In this document: one piece after another, positions 48,600-60,115 of the stretch | Layout: every line of letters begins with the position of its first letter | Numbering within the stretch: position 1 is the stretch's first letter | Source: Geosiphon pyriformis | Taxonomy: Eukaryota; Glomeromycota; Glomeromycetes; Archaeosporales; Geosiphonaceae | Assembly (NCBI GenBank): GCA_016748015.1 | Contig: JAAOMT010000303.1 | Coordinates: 722,186-786,185 of the forward strand | Reading direction: 5' to 3' | Length of the DNA stretch: 64,000 nucleotides | Notes under the pieces: model-generated | Seen by the model: the letters and a program-made list of their open reading frames with translations, nothing else | Told to the model about the DNA's origin: nothing | Database searches by the model: none | Made by a program: the position numbers and the translations under genes

Positions 48600-48752
48600 T
48601 CCTCAATTCTTCACAACAGGAATTCTGGGATTCCTAGAATCTTGCAATTCCTTTAAGAAGAATCCTGGAATTCTGGAATCCTGTGATTTCTTGTGAGAAT
48701 CCTGGGATTCTTGGAATCCTGCAATTCTTGAGAGGAATCCTGGAATTCCACA
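48600..48752 (-). promoter_or_regulatory. U3 array of palindromic GGAATCC/GGAATTCC blocks
   Basis: About ten blocks related to GGAATCCTGGAATTC, spaced about 10-12 bp, immediately upstream of the TATA box. Present in all LTRs of this family: 4732-4825, 14375-14455, 14640-14790, 39236-39400. Probably a cluster of transcription-factor sites. Some contain TTCnnGAA, reminiscent of heat-shock elements, but the factor is unknown. Confidence 0.55.
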
Positions 48753-48823
48753 TTTTACTATGTCTACTTCTGATTGGTTAATAACTATGCTAATATATAT
48801 TCCCTATATTTCTATGAGTAACA

Positions 48824-49283
48824 GCATACAAATATTTATGAACAGTAACAAGAAGCTGGTAATGCAAAGCCTTCATAAAATAAGTATGAGTGCCAGTAGT
48901 ACTTCTACTAATAAAGCCAAAGACCAAATGCAAATCAGGATGCCACACCAAGGATGACCTAAACCAATTAATGTCTGCATGCAAAAAATCCACCATAATT
49001 CAAGAACCAAAGCCAACTTCCCAGTATGTCCAATGAACAAACCAAAATATATCACAAACAAAATGTCTAAAATTAGCAAAAACAATGCCACCACCAGTTC
49101 TAATATAACACTTAACAATATGATAAAGGAAATACCAATTAGAGGAACAAATAGTCTTTGTGAAAATATTAGCACACTTATTGTCTAAAACATCCAAATG
49201 ACTCTTAATCTTATGACAACTGACCTCCAAACACTTTTTACAAATAACACTTATAATATGATGATGCTTAACTCATATTTGTT
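48824..49283 (-). mobile_element. LINE3, upstream part (right of the element C insertion)
   Basis: Continues LINE3 after element C, beginning with the second GCAT. The - strand reads THTYFMKALHYQLLVTVHKYLY (48790-48996), matching TYFMKALHHRLPVAVRKHLY of LINE4, then back through the end of RNase H (VSCHKIKSHLDVLDNKCANI, 49000-49230). Homology to LINE4 ends about 49283, so the copy was 5'-truncated. It is more decayed than LINE4. Confidence 0.85.
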
Positions 49284-49517
49284 TAAAAAACTTTAAATTA
49301 TATAATAAAAATAATATAAAATCTTAGTAAAAAATTTTTTTAGCAAATTGGTTTTAGATCTTAAATTATTTTATTTTTTTTTATTATTTTTTTTTATTTG
49401 TTTAATGAGTGAGATCCAAACACTATCTAGTACAATACATCATACAAGTGATCTAAACCAGACGTGAATCATGCTCTTTCTACACGTGACCAGCCACTCA
49501 GACTAGTCAGAACAACA

Positions 49518-52500
49518 CTAGGCACCTATATGTACCGAGACCAAGTTACCTATACCTGAAAAGAATAAACTAGATCTACGAAACCCAAAACCAATACCAT
49601 TTGCATCAGCAATACCCAATAATCTAACCATATTGGACGAGAGTACCAAAGAAAGACCAGAAACCGAGACAGGAATAGAGCCATCATGTGAAATCAAGCC
49701 ACCCTTCTTCATAACAGCTCTGTGTTTCACACAAACCAGCCAAATATCATCACGGAATGCAAGACAAAAATCACGCACAAATGCCACAATATTCTGAGCC
49801 GCTGTTTTAGAGTCCTTAAAAACAGAAAAAGATTCATGATACCACTCATTGAAAACAAAGCCCTTACATATAGCCACACCAACAACAGCATTGGAAATGC
49901 AAGCAAAAAGAGACTGCGAAACACATGAAGTCGAGTGAGATAAATCTGAGCGCATTTCCCAAACAGATGCATGAGCATTCATCAATCGGGCACAATCACC
50001 AGCATCAAATGGGCACAAAAACACATGATCTGAAATTTCAACATCGCCACAGAACAAACACATCACACTGGGGTACCCTTTATCATAAAGATGCTTTCGC
50101 ACAGCAACAGGAAGACGATGATGTAACGCCTTCATAAAATACGTTCGATAACCAGCAGCCAAATGAGAGTCTGGATGCCACACCAAACATGACCTCACCC
50201 AATCAACATCAGCACGTAGGCTGTCCACCAATACCCGAGAACCAGAACTGACCTCCCAATGTGCACGGTGAATAGAGTGGAAAACATTACAAACAAAATG
50301 CCTAGAATTACAAGAAACCACAGTACTACCAGCCTTGAAAAAATGTTCATCGATCCTGTAAGGAAGATGCACACTAGAAGACGCAGCAGCCCTAGCCAAA
50401 GTGTCAGCATGCTCATTGCCCAAGACTTCAGAGTGACCTCTAACTTTAATCCAATCAACATCCAAATTTTTGCGACAAATGACATTAGAAATATGGCAGC
50501 ATTCAACCCAACACTGATTCCTGAAATCTGGACACCCCAACATTAACTCTGACCTGCATGCATCTAAAGTGGCCTGGCTGTCCAAAAACAGATTAACCGA
50601 ATGAGAAGGAGGGACACACTTGAGAGCCAAAGCAATGGTCTGCAGCTCCGTCATGGTAGAAGAAACCAAACCAGAAACTTCCACACCTAAACCCAAATCA
50701 ATGTCCTCAAAAAAAACAGCAGCACCAGCCTTCATACCAAAAGTACCCAGCCCACACAAAGAACCATCTGTAAACACAGAAAGGTGATTGGAATCAACCT
50801 TCAACAAGCGATTGCAAACAACATTAAACTCGCAAGACTCAAGTACATTAGACGAGTCAACATTCAGTGACAAAAGAGAACAAACGGGAGATGACCCAGA
50901 ATCAGACAAAAAGCGAACAGCAGCATTGAACCAATCAGAAATCGGGCCCCAAGAGTCCAGTCTCTTCCACCGCTTGAAAGTTCTCTATTCAAAAACAGAA
51001 CCAGTTCAATCACGAAGCTGCTCAACAAAGACAATTCCATATTGCCAAAGTGAAGAGACACATTTATAAAAAGCTAACTTGCCAAGAACAATAGACATTG
51101 GGGTCCCCTTTTGAAAACGAAAAACATTGGTCACGAGACCACCCAGAGAGAGGTCGCAACCCAAAAAAATCCGGACAACACCAGTCAAAAAATTATTCAA
51201 AGGACTAATATTAATATGAAAAGGGAAAAACAGGGGGTGATGAGAGTGCCAGCTGAGAATCTGTAAATCATGAGACTTATGCACGAACAGGCAGCCCAAA
51301 ATACCCACAGAATTGACAAAACAAACAACAGCAGTTGACTTGCTCTCGGCCTGGACCTGTTTAAAAGATTTCAACTCGTACAGAGAAGAATAATGAATAG
51401 CATCATTGGGAAAGTCAAGTGGCAAGCCAGATTTGGACTTCAAACCTTTACGAATAATAGCGTCCCATTTTGCATATACACTAATAGGAACAAAACTAAA
51501 CTGAGTCCTGTAGGCAATTATGGGGTGAAGAACCACTGACACTAAATACAAAAACTGCTTATCAGAGATAGTCTTTCTCAAAACAAGGTTGGTGAAAAAT
51601 CGGACATCCAAGCGTGCCTTAGCCAAGCTAGGCTTCGACAAACCCTCAGTAGACAGAAAGATACCCAAATACTGATGAGACTCTCCCCTTTTGGCTATCA
51701 AAATAGGCAAACCACTGATCAACAAATGAGGGCTGGAAACTCTGCAATTAATGAGAATAGCCACCATTTTGTCATTATTGATCAAAATGTTATTGACTCA
51801 AAAAAACTCACTAGCAACATTGAGAATATGTTGGGTGGCAGCCTGGCTGCTACCAATTCAAATTGTATTGTCAACAAAAGTACCAGCAGTGAGGAAAGAA
51901 GTCAAACCAGCCTAAGATTCAATGTGACCAGTGTTGGCAACAAAATGAGAGTCTAACCTGTATCCACATATACTTTTTTGTCTCTTGATTTCACACAAAA
52001 GAGGATCATAAAATATGCACCAGAGAAGAAAAGAAAACACTTCCTCTTGATCCAAACCATCATGTACCCGATATCTATCAGTCAACCCAAAATCCGTCAT
52101 AACTCTGTTGACCCGATCATTGTGGATGCTACCAAAAAACCGAATGAATTTGTTACACATTTTTATTCTGACCAAGCTCTTCCTTAGATGCTCCCAGCCA
52201 ACCGAATCATAAGCCTTTTGCATGTCCTGTAAGACCAGCCACAGCTTTCGGTTCTTCTCCAAAGCATCCTCAATGACCGATCTAATAGCGAAAATAGGAG
52301 ACTGTGTGGTCGTGCTTTTTAAAACAGAAAAATTATCCCCCCTCAGAATGTTAAAAACACTACAAGCCGATGAAATTCTGTCCAAAAGCACTTTAGAAAG
52401 GATTTTGCGAGCCGTCTCAACCAAAACAATAGAATGGGTATTCATGAGAACACTCTTCCACTCATATGGTTTGGGGATCATTGACACCCAAGCCTTTTTC

Positions 52501-54182
52501 CAAGGCCCAGGAACAGATTCACACTCCAAGCAAACATTCAAAAGCACTAAAAGCATATCCAAAACTGATTTGTTGCAATGTTTCCATAACTCATTCGAAA
52601 TACCAGAGAGACCAGCTGCTTTCCCATCAGGCAGGTTTAAAATGACATTAGACATCTTATCAAAATTAATTAGGCTCATTACACCAGAAAAAGCATCATC
52701 AAAAACATACTTTAAAGGCTGATATTGGCGATTTCAGACACCAGTAACATCAGAAACTACATTGCGCTTCCTAGTCCATTCCTCCATAACTGCATCTATT
52801 TTGGCCTTTACCAGAGCGGGCTCCAAAACCAACTCATCATCAACAACCAGATGATCCAAAGTTACTTTGCGAAAAGGACGTTCCAACACACTCCTAATAG
52901 TGTGACCTTTGTCCAATTCGAAACTCTCCATCCTTTTATCTATCGCCAATCTGATTTGAGATTCCCTAACTCGCACCGCTTCCGACATTTTGGATGTGCG
53001 ATAAGACTTTTTGACCACAGACAAAACTGACCAAATAGCATTGAAGTGGGAACCTGATAGGAAGAAAGACTTCACTGTAGAAGCATTGACTGAATCCAGC
53101 CCTTCCCACCTGTCGAGCAAGGATGCAAACTCCACAGCAGAATCCATATAAGATGCTCTAACTAACTTAGACACCAAGAGTTCAAGCTTGTGAAATTTGG
53201 ATGAATCCTTGCTAAAAATTTTATCATATCCCTTGAACCATTTTTTCTTGAAAACCGCCTTAGCAGACAGACACATCACTTTACAGAGAGCAACTCACAT
53301 CGAATCCAAGTCCGAGCAGATCCTGGCTGCAAGAAAATTGCCATGAAACATAGCAGCATTTGCTGCTGTATCTTCCTTAAATTTGGCCCATTTACCATCA
53401 TCTGCATCTTTGCAATCGTACTTCCAGCGATCTCTATTTGCTTGCTTACGAGCAGAATTCAACTGAACATCGAGCAGACCACCCAAACCCACTAGCACTG
53501 AGACAGCCTGATAATCAGTATCAAAGTATTTCCCAACGCCAAACACGTTGCGACCTATTACTGCATTGACCAGATTTGAAGAAACGAACATAAAATCAAT
53601 TGTCTTAGCAATGCCCCGAGAATTGGACCAAGTCGGCGATTTTCCACAGGAGCTCCCACCCAAGGCATTAACCAGACCCAAATCCAGACACTTTTTAAAA
53701 CTTGCACACTTGTGAGAACCGTCTTCATTGAAATCACCACTGAGAACAACAAAAGAAGATTCATTAACAGCTTTTGCAATGAGAGAGTTGACTTCACCAG
53801 CCTGAGAGAACCAGACTGCTGAGGAGGCACCAGCGTACAGACCCAGAATAGACACCAAAAGTTTATTTTTGAAAAGTAACTTAATGGACAAGAGCTGACC
53901 AGACACCTCTGATACTTTGCACACATGTCTTACTAAAGAAGAGTTTATGACGACTGCAACACCAGCACCCAGATATCCAGATTCCAAACCAGAGGTAAAC
54001 ATCCGCACACTATCATATTTATTGACAATCCATGGGCAAATTTTCTCTTTTAACTTTGATTCCGTAAAAATAGAAACTAAATTGTTCTTCTCCATATGCC
54101 AATGAATGACATTGTCCTGTTTCGCAATATTGTTCATACCTCTGACATTGCAAGTAACAATATTCCAAACCAGACTGTCCAT
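49518..54182 (-). pseudogene. LINE4 ORF2: endonuclease, RT, RNase H, zinc finger
   Basis: One 1555-codon frame from ATG 54182 to the stop at 49518-49520, with seven premature stops and no frameshift. Endonuclease (53295-54182): CNVRGMNN, FTESKL, SGDFNEDGS, TWSNSRG and TDYQAV, where the catalytic His of the usual TDH is Tyr. RT: LQDMQKAYDSVGW, GLDQEEVFSFLLW, and FVDN (about 51866-51877) where FVDD is expected. RNase H (50400-50860): VFTDGSLCGLGT, MTELQTIAL, LFLDSQATLD, GNEHAD, all intact. A C-terminal zinc finger, CLFCGDVEISDHVFLC, lies near 50015-50062. The stops and two active-site losses make it dead. Confidence 0.93.
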
Positions 54183-55969
54183 TAAGAAGAAAAAGAATTT
54201 GAACCCACCCCAAAACTGTCCACTTTGGCTAAAAGTCCCAAAACTGTTTCCATCAGACACTTCATGCTGTCTTCCAACTTGGACACCAAAGATATATCAA
54301 AAGACACTGCTTCCGCAACAATTTCACCACTAGTGGCTGCACCTGAACCCTCACTCATCACTATATCTGCCCCTTAATTCTGTGATGAAGGGGTCACCAA
54401 CGGCTGACATCCAGGGCTTGGCTGGGAAACCATTGGCCCAAGTGCATCCAACCTCTTAGCCAGCTTACCCACCTGCTCTGCGAGGCTGGTGAGACTGCAC
54501 TCAAGAGCAGCAAACCTATCATTGACTTCCATCAAAACCGGCAGGGATGGCACCAACTCCGAAGAGGAACCAGATTTTACTGAAGCATTTCGTCCAGAGA
54601 GAGGAGGAAAAGAAGACCCACTAGCAACCTTTGCCCAAGAGAAACCACCAAAAGAGACTGAATGAGCAACTGGAGCTGATCGCTTGGCATAGATGGCTGC
54701 CAATCTGCTTTTATCTGTGTCTGACAGGACTCTACGCGAAGACAAACCTAAAGAAACTCTCCCACCAATCGCACAGTCCAATGACGTATGGCCTGATTTC
54801 CCACACTTGGCACACTTGGCTGAAACAAAACAAGACCAGCGTAGATTGGCGCCCCTCAACACTGGCATAGTTCCTATGATGGCCTTCAATGATTCAGCAG
54901 AATCAAAACAGACAACAGCACACCTAGCCCTAGCATACGTAACCGAATGACAATCAATAACACATGTCTTCTCACCCACAGAACCAATAAAATCCCAGAT
55001 GTTATGAGTAATCATACCCATTGGCAGAGTATAAAGCAGCGCTCTATGCTGGTCCCTCGCATCTCATGATTCTTTGTCCAAATCTGATCTAGCCATCCGC
55101 ACAGCATCCTTCTTGATTAAGATTGACCACTCTGTCACGACCAAATCGGCGTGTTCTGATTGCTCAAATTCTACTACAGCCTTCTGCCACAGCCCCACCA
55201 ATTGCATCTTGATCGACTTAATTATCCCAAACTCAGAGAGTGCAGCACGCACAGTCTCAGCTGATGTTTCAACTGGAATTTTTTTTAACACCACAGCCCG
55301 ATCTGAGCGACCAGCTGATCTCTTAAGATTGGTGTTTACTATGACATTCACACCAGTAGCCTTTTCAGTGGCTTTCATTAGACCTGATTCGGAAGTGAAT
55401 GTTGCTCTGATGATCCCTGAGAATTTTGAGGGGGTAGATGCCCCCCCAAAACCATTAATACCAGAAAATAATTTCCTCACCACTACAAGCTTTTCCTGAG
55501 AAGATTTGCCGGCCACTTTATCCAAGCCAATATCCAACACGAATGACTTCCTGACTGGAACATTGACCAAATTTTTCATAGGAGGAGGGAGCTCAAGAGG
55601 AGCATCCGAGAGAATACCATCATCACTACCATCTTTTGAGAAGTCAATCTTTCCCAATGGCTTGTCCAACGCCTTTTTGGTTTTAACCTTCGAATTCGTG
55701 GACGTCTGATCATAATCTCCACCAGCCAGAGCTCCACCTTCACCATAATCAAAGCTGGTTTTCTCCACCAGACACTCCTCTTCTATATCAACACTTTCAG
55801 ACTCAGTAGTGTCCTCAGTCTCCGAATTCCATGAACAACCGCCAGGAACTTTAGCAGCAACCCCTCTATTACCAACACTCTCTGCCAATGCACCTCCCTT
55901 CCTCTTTTTTCTTGATACAACTATCTTAAAACCACTCTCAGAACCAGAAACTTTAGCAGTTTTTTTCAT
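54182..55969 (-). pseudogene. LINE4 ORF1: RRM-like and CCHC nucleic-acid-binding protein
   Basis: A 596-codon frame from ATG 55969 to TAA 54184-54182, which overlaps the ORF2 ATG as TAATG. It holds a charged N-terminus with a basic SRKKRKGG, an RRM-like fold around RAVVLKKIPVETSAETVRAA...SIKMQLVGLWQKAVVEF (55150-55320), and a zinc knuckle CAKCGKSGHTSLDC near 54780-54822. The second part has a Ser/Pro-rich tail. Two nonsense changes: TGA for Trp (55061-55063 region; LINE5 has KQSWV) and TAA for Gln at 54374. It would coat LINE RNA. Confidence 0.9.
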
Positions 55970-56092
55970 AACAGCAATAACAGAGCCAACAGTGGTCTCG
56001 TAATTGAAGAACAGTTTTGATTTATCATACTGAATGATAAAAAACTTCTTTCGAAAAAACTTTTAATTCTTTTTCGGGAATTTTGGATGAAA

Positions 56093-58044
56093 GAGAGAAA
56101 GAAGTTTTCTTATTTATTTTTAATACATATTTTTAAACACAAAACTGAATTGAAATTTATAATTAATAATTAACTACAAAATTATAAAAACCAAATATAA
56201 AAATTGGTTATTTGAAATTATTTTTTTCAAAATTATATTAATAAAAAACTTTATATTAAAATAAATTTTAGTTATATTAAGTTTTAAAAAACTATTTGTA
56301 AATAAAAATATGTTTAAATAGCTGTGCAATTTTTTTTAACAATAAAAATTAGTGATCTATTAATAATAAAAAAATTATCAATTTACTAATTAATAAAAAT
56401 AATCATATTGATAAAAACATTATTAATTTTAAAAAATTTGCTTATTATTTTAAAAATATACTAAATATTAGTTTAAATAATATTATTAATAAAAACATAA
56501 ACAGTCAAATAAAAATAAAACTAATTATTTATATATTTTATTTTGGTTATAAAATAAATATTAATATAATAATTATATAATTATTTATTTTTCTTAATTT
56601 TACATAAAAAAAGATTGTAAAAATAAAAAAACTTTACTTTAATTCAATCTATTATGTATTTTGTAGTTATTTATAAAATTAAAATCTGTTATTATATGAT
56701 TGATTTTGTTTTCATAAATACCACTAAAAAATTTAATATATTTATCATATATCTTAATTTTTAATAAGCTGTTTTTAGAATAAACTAATTAACTAAATTA
56801 TATATTTTATATATATTTTGCAAAACCAATTATAATTTACAATTTTTTTTTAAAATATTTTTTATAATTAAATTTATAGTAAAAACTGGCAAAAAAATAA
56901 ATATGTTTTTTAATACTAAAAAATTATTATTATAAAAAATAACAAATTTATTATATACAACAAAAATATAATTAAACAAAATCTTAAACAAGATTTTTTA
57001 AATATTTCAATTAAAATAATTATAAATACTTTTTTTTAGTTATAAATTTTAGAATTATTAATACTTAAATACTTTTTTATTAAATTAAAATAGATTTTAA
57101 ATCAGACAAAAATTCAACCAATCTAAAAACAAATAATAATATATTTATTGCAATTTTTTCAAAGTTTATTTAAAATACTAAATAATTTAACAGCTTTGTT
57201 ATTTGAATAATATTTAATAATAGTTAAAAGTTTATTATAATTAATTTTATATAACATGTAATTTTGAATTTTTATTAACCAATTAGAATATAAAAATGTT
57301 AAAATCTTACAATTTTAAATGGCACATAATTTATTTATTTAATTAAAATATAGAAATGCAATTTAATTTATATATTAAACTATAGTTTTTTTTTTATTTC
57401 TTAATTATAAAACTTTTTAAAACTTTAGATTATAAAAAATTTAGTTGTCTTTTTATTCTTTTTTTGAAAATATTTTATGACTTTATAAGGCTAATACTTA
57501 TTTAAAATTAACAGAAAAATTATTAATTGAATTAATAAATTATTTTTGGTTAATTAGTTATTCTTATTATCTTAGATGTTGGTTTTTTTTGTATAATACA
57601 ACCAATAAAAGTATTAAAAAATATGTATTACAAATAAAACAACAATAATAAATATAATTGCTTATAGTTAAAAAACAGTAAATATTATATTCAGATATTT
57701 TTACTTTGTTATAATATTTTAATATATAAAGTAAATTCAAGTAATAACTATCTTTTCTTTTTATTACAAGTAAAAAAAATTCATTATTTTCTATAAGAAG
57801 AATAGCTGTTTTTTTATATTATTTAAATAAACAACAAAAAATGTTTTTACAATTTTTAATGTTAAAAAAATAATAATATATTTTAATATAATTTTCTAAC
57901 TATTGTTAAAACACAAATTTATTGGTATTTTTTTATCATATTCTGAAAATATAATATTGGCAAAAAAAGAGTTTTTTTATTAGTATATTGTGTTATAACT
58001 GCTTTTTTAAAGATAATTATTATATTGAAAAAAAAAATTTTTTT
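56093..58044 (-). other. AT-rich relic, inverted copy of part of 31850-32260
   Basis: No gene. The part 57400-57860 read on the - strand aligns with 31850-32260 on the + strand, for example tttttaatacttttattggt and tttttctgttaattttaaat. The rest is A/T-only DNA in which I find nothing. It separates LINE4 and LINE5, which point away from each other. Confidence 0.6.
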
Positions 58045-58162
58045 TCTTGTCAATCCCCTGCCTATGACAAGAGCATAGTTTTTGCTGATAGAATAGCTTT
58101 TCCTTTTCCTTTTCCCTTTTTTTACTTCAGTTATTTCTCTTAATACGCCCCTCTTTGTTACC

Positions 58163-60115
58163 ATAGAACCAGCAAGTTTGTCTGCTGGTGGTTCTGGTTC
58201 TGGATTGACTGGGTTGGGGACCTGGTCTGGCACCAAAAAAAAGATGCGAGTTGAAAGTGTCTACTCTCGTGGTCTGTCGTATAAGAAACCTAGGAAACCT
58301 GAGGTTGCTGATGGAGTTGTAGATTTGTCTGTTGGCTCTCTGCCTGCTGCTTTGTTACATTTGGGCAATGAAAAATGTAAAGTATCTTGGGGAAGTGAAG
58401 TTGAAAACAACAAGTCAAGTGTGAGTGGGGTGTTGGATGTAGAGAATATGGCAAACACTATTGCCAAAGAAACAAGCTACGCAGAATCTGATGATAATAA
58501 CAAAATGAACGAGACTTCACCGAGAAAAACCCGGACCCATATTTACGTGCTAGGCAAACCTCCGAAGGCTCCAACATTTGACTCCATGAGCGATGATAAG
58601 AATGCACTTAGTCTTCCATCTCCAAAAATGTTTAATGGCTCCAATCAGATGCCGTCTGTCAAGTCACGTATTATGGAAAAGCGAAGCTTCAAGCCAGTAA
58701 AATCTTTTGCATTAGATATTGAGGTTTCGGCAGTACCTGGGAAGACAAATGTTGATAAGTTAATGGCAATTAAAAAAATTTTTTATCGAATTGATGGATT
58801 TGGGAGAGCTTCGACTCCCTCAAAATTTCCTGGCATAATAAGATCTATATTTACTTCTGAATTAAGTTTGGGTAGGGCAAAAGATATGGCGATCAGTGAG
58901 AAAATCATAATAAATAATGATCTTAGAAGAGTAAACAGTCATTCAGATTGGGAGGTGATAATCAAGGAGATCTCTGTCAATCTTCCCAAATCTGCGGTTG
59001 AGGTGGTGTTTTCTAAATTTGGAAAAATTGCGTCAATCAAGATGCAGCTTATTGGTTTTTGGCAAAAGGCCTTGGTGAAATTTGAATCATCAAAGGTAGC
59101 TGATTTGGTCGCAGCTAGATGGTCTGTTCTTGTGGGAAAAGATTTTGTTCATGTGGCAAAGGCTGTCAATGATAAACAATCATGGGTATCAAGGGATAGG
59201 TTTCGGGCTTTGTTGTATACTCTTTCAATTGGCACGACTGCTTATAATTTGTCTGAATTAGTGGAGGCTTATAGTGAGAAAACTTGTTTTATAGGCCATA
59301 ATCCAACTTCATATGTTCATGATCAGTGTACTGTAATTTGTTTTAAAAGTGAGGCTTCTAAGTTGGCTGCTATTGGTTCGGTTCCGGCCTTTAAGGGTGT
59401 GGGCTTGCATTGAGCTGGTCTTTCTTTGGCCAGTTGTGCTTATTGCAAACTGTTTAGTCATACTGCTATTAATTGTTCTGTGAGTAGGGAGTCTGGTGGT
59501 CATGGGAAACATGCGGTGACTTCTCAGGATAGGGTGCAGTTGGCCAATATTTATAGGAAGAAGCAGGCACCAATTGTTTGCCCAGTTTCTTTTTGTGGAA
59601 AGACATGAGCCCAAGTAGCAGGCAGCTCTCCTCCTCATATTGTCTCTTTAGATGCTTCTGGTGTTGGTTTGATTTCGGGTTTGAACACTTTCTCAATGGA
59701 TTTATTCTTGTTTAATGCCGTTGATTTGGGTGGTCAACTAGCTGTACTGGAACGCTCCATGGAAATTCTCTCGGATCAGGTCTCACTTATTTTAAAGAAA
59801 TTGAGTTTTGTTGACTTGGTGTCTTTGGCGCCCCTCCCCTCAGCTCTTCCTTTAGTGTCTCCAACTGCTGTTGTTTCAGATATGGACTTAGGTTTGGCTT
59901 TGGATAGTACATTGTCATTATCTGCTTCCTCTCTCCTCAACGTTGGTGAGTTGTTTGTTGACTTCAGTCTGAGCAGTTCCAAGGTTCTGACTGCCAAGAT
60001 TGGCAGTTTGGAGTCAAATATAATGACTCTGGAGGCTTTAATTCGCTCAGTTTTGGGTAGATTGGATTATTTGCGTTCTGGATCGGGTTTGTCGGCTCTT
60101 CCTTTGCCTCAATGA
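58163..60115 (+). pseudogene. LINE5 ORF1: RRM-like and CCHC protein with lost start codon
   Basis: A 651-codon frame ending in TGA 60113-60115. At the expected start, 58163-58165, the codon is ATA followed by EPASLSAGGSGSG, so an ATG probably became ATA by a G-to-A change. The first open in-frame codon otherwise is a TTG at 58178. An RRM-like domain lies at 58930-59170 (VIIKEISVNLPKSAVEVVFSKFGKIASIKMQLIG). The zinc knuckle is 59435-59476, CAYCKLFSHTAINC. Stops at 59411-59413 and 59606-59608 (both TGA for Trp). ORF2 starts in the overlapping ATGA at 60112. Confidence 0.88.

Larger units (their letters stand above)
38598..48823 (-). mobile_element. Ty3/gypsy element C with dUTPase, best preserved copy
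   Basis: A complete 10.2-kb LTR retrotransposon on the - strand, inserted in LINE3 with a perfect 4-bp target duplication GCAT (38594-38597 and 48824-48827). LTRs are 38598-39467 and 47948-48823. Order from the 5' end: primer-binding site, Gag with CCHC knuckle, protease, Cys-rich segment, dUTPase, RT, RNase H, integrase with GPY/F, C-terminal extension, polypurine tract. RT keeps YLDD and the dUTPase and integrase motifs are intact, but several TAA/TAG/TGA codons and a Gag frameshift block expression. The first 66 bases of the two LTRs differ at 6 sites, all transitions, so it is not a fresh insertion. Confidence 0.95.
47948..48823 (-). repeat. Element C 5' LTR
   Basis: 876 bp, TGTTACAGG...GAGTAACA, aligned along its length with 38598-39467. 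From the 5' (right) end it holds the GGAATCC array (48600-48752), the TATA box (48571-48580), (A)n-G-rich DNA at 48300-48362, and the hairpin-forming end next to the primer-binding site. Confidence 0.93.
49366..56092 (-). mobile_element. LINE4, full-length (subfamily alpha)
   Basis: A 6.7-kb non-LTR retrotransposon with ORF1, ORF2, 3' UTR and an A-rich tail of (A)n-T units (49366-49410). The 5' UTR lies at 55970-56092, beginning near AAAACTTCTTTCTCTCTTTC on the - strand, about where the base composition drops to AT-rich DNA. Both ORFs keep their frames end to end with nonsense changes only. I could not find a convincing target duplication. Its GC content is visibly higher than the Ty3 relics. 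Confidence 0.92.

Noticed and set aside
49366-56092. Target-site duplication of LINE4
   Set aside because: The flanks are A/T-only and several short matches are possible by chance. None is convincing.
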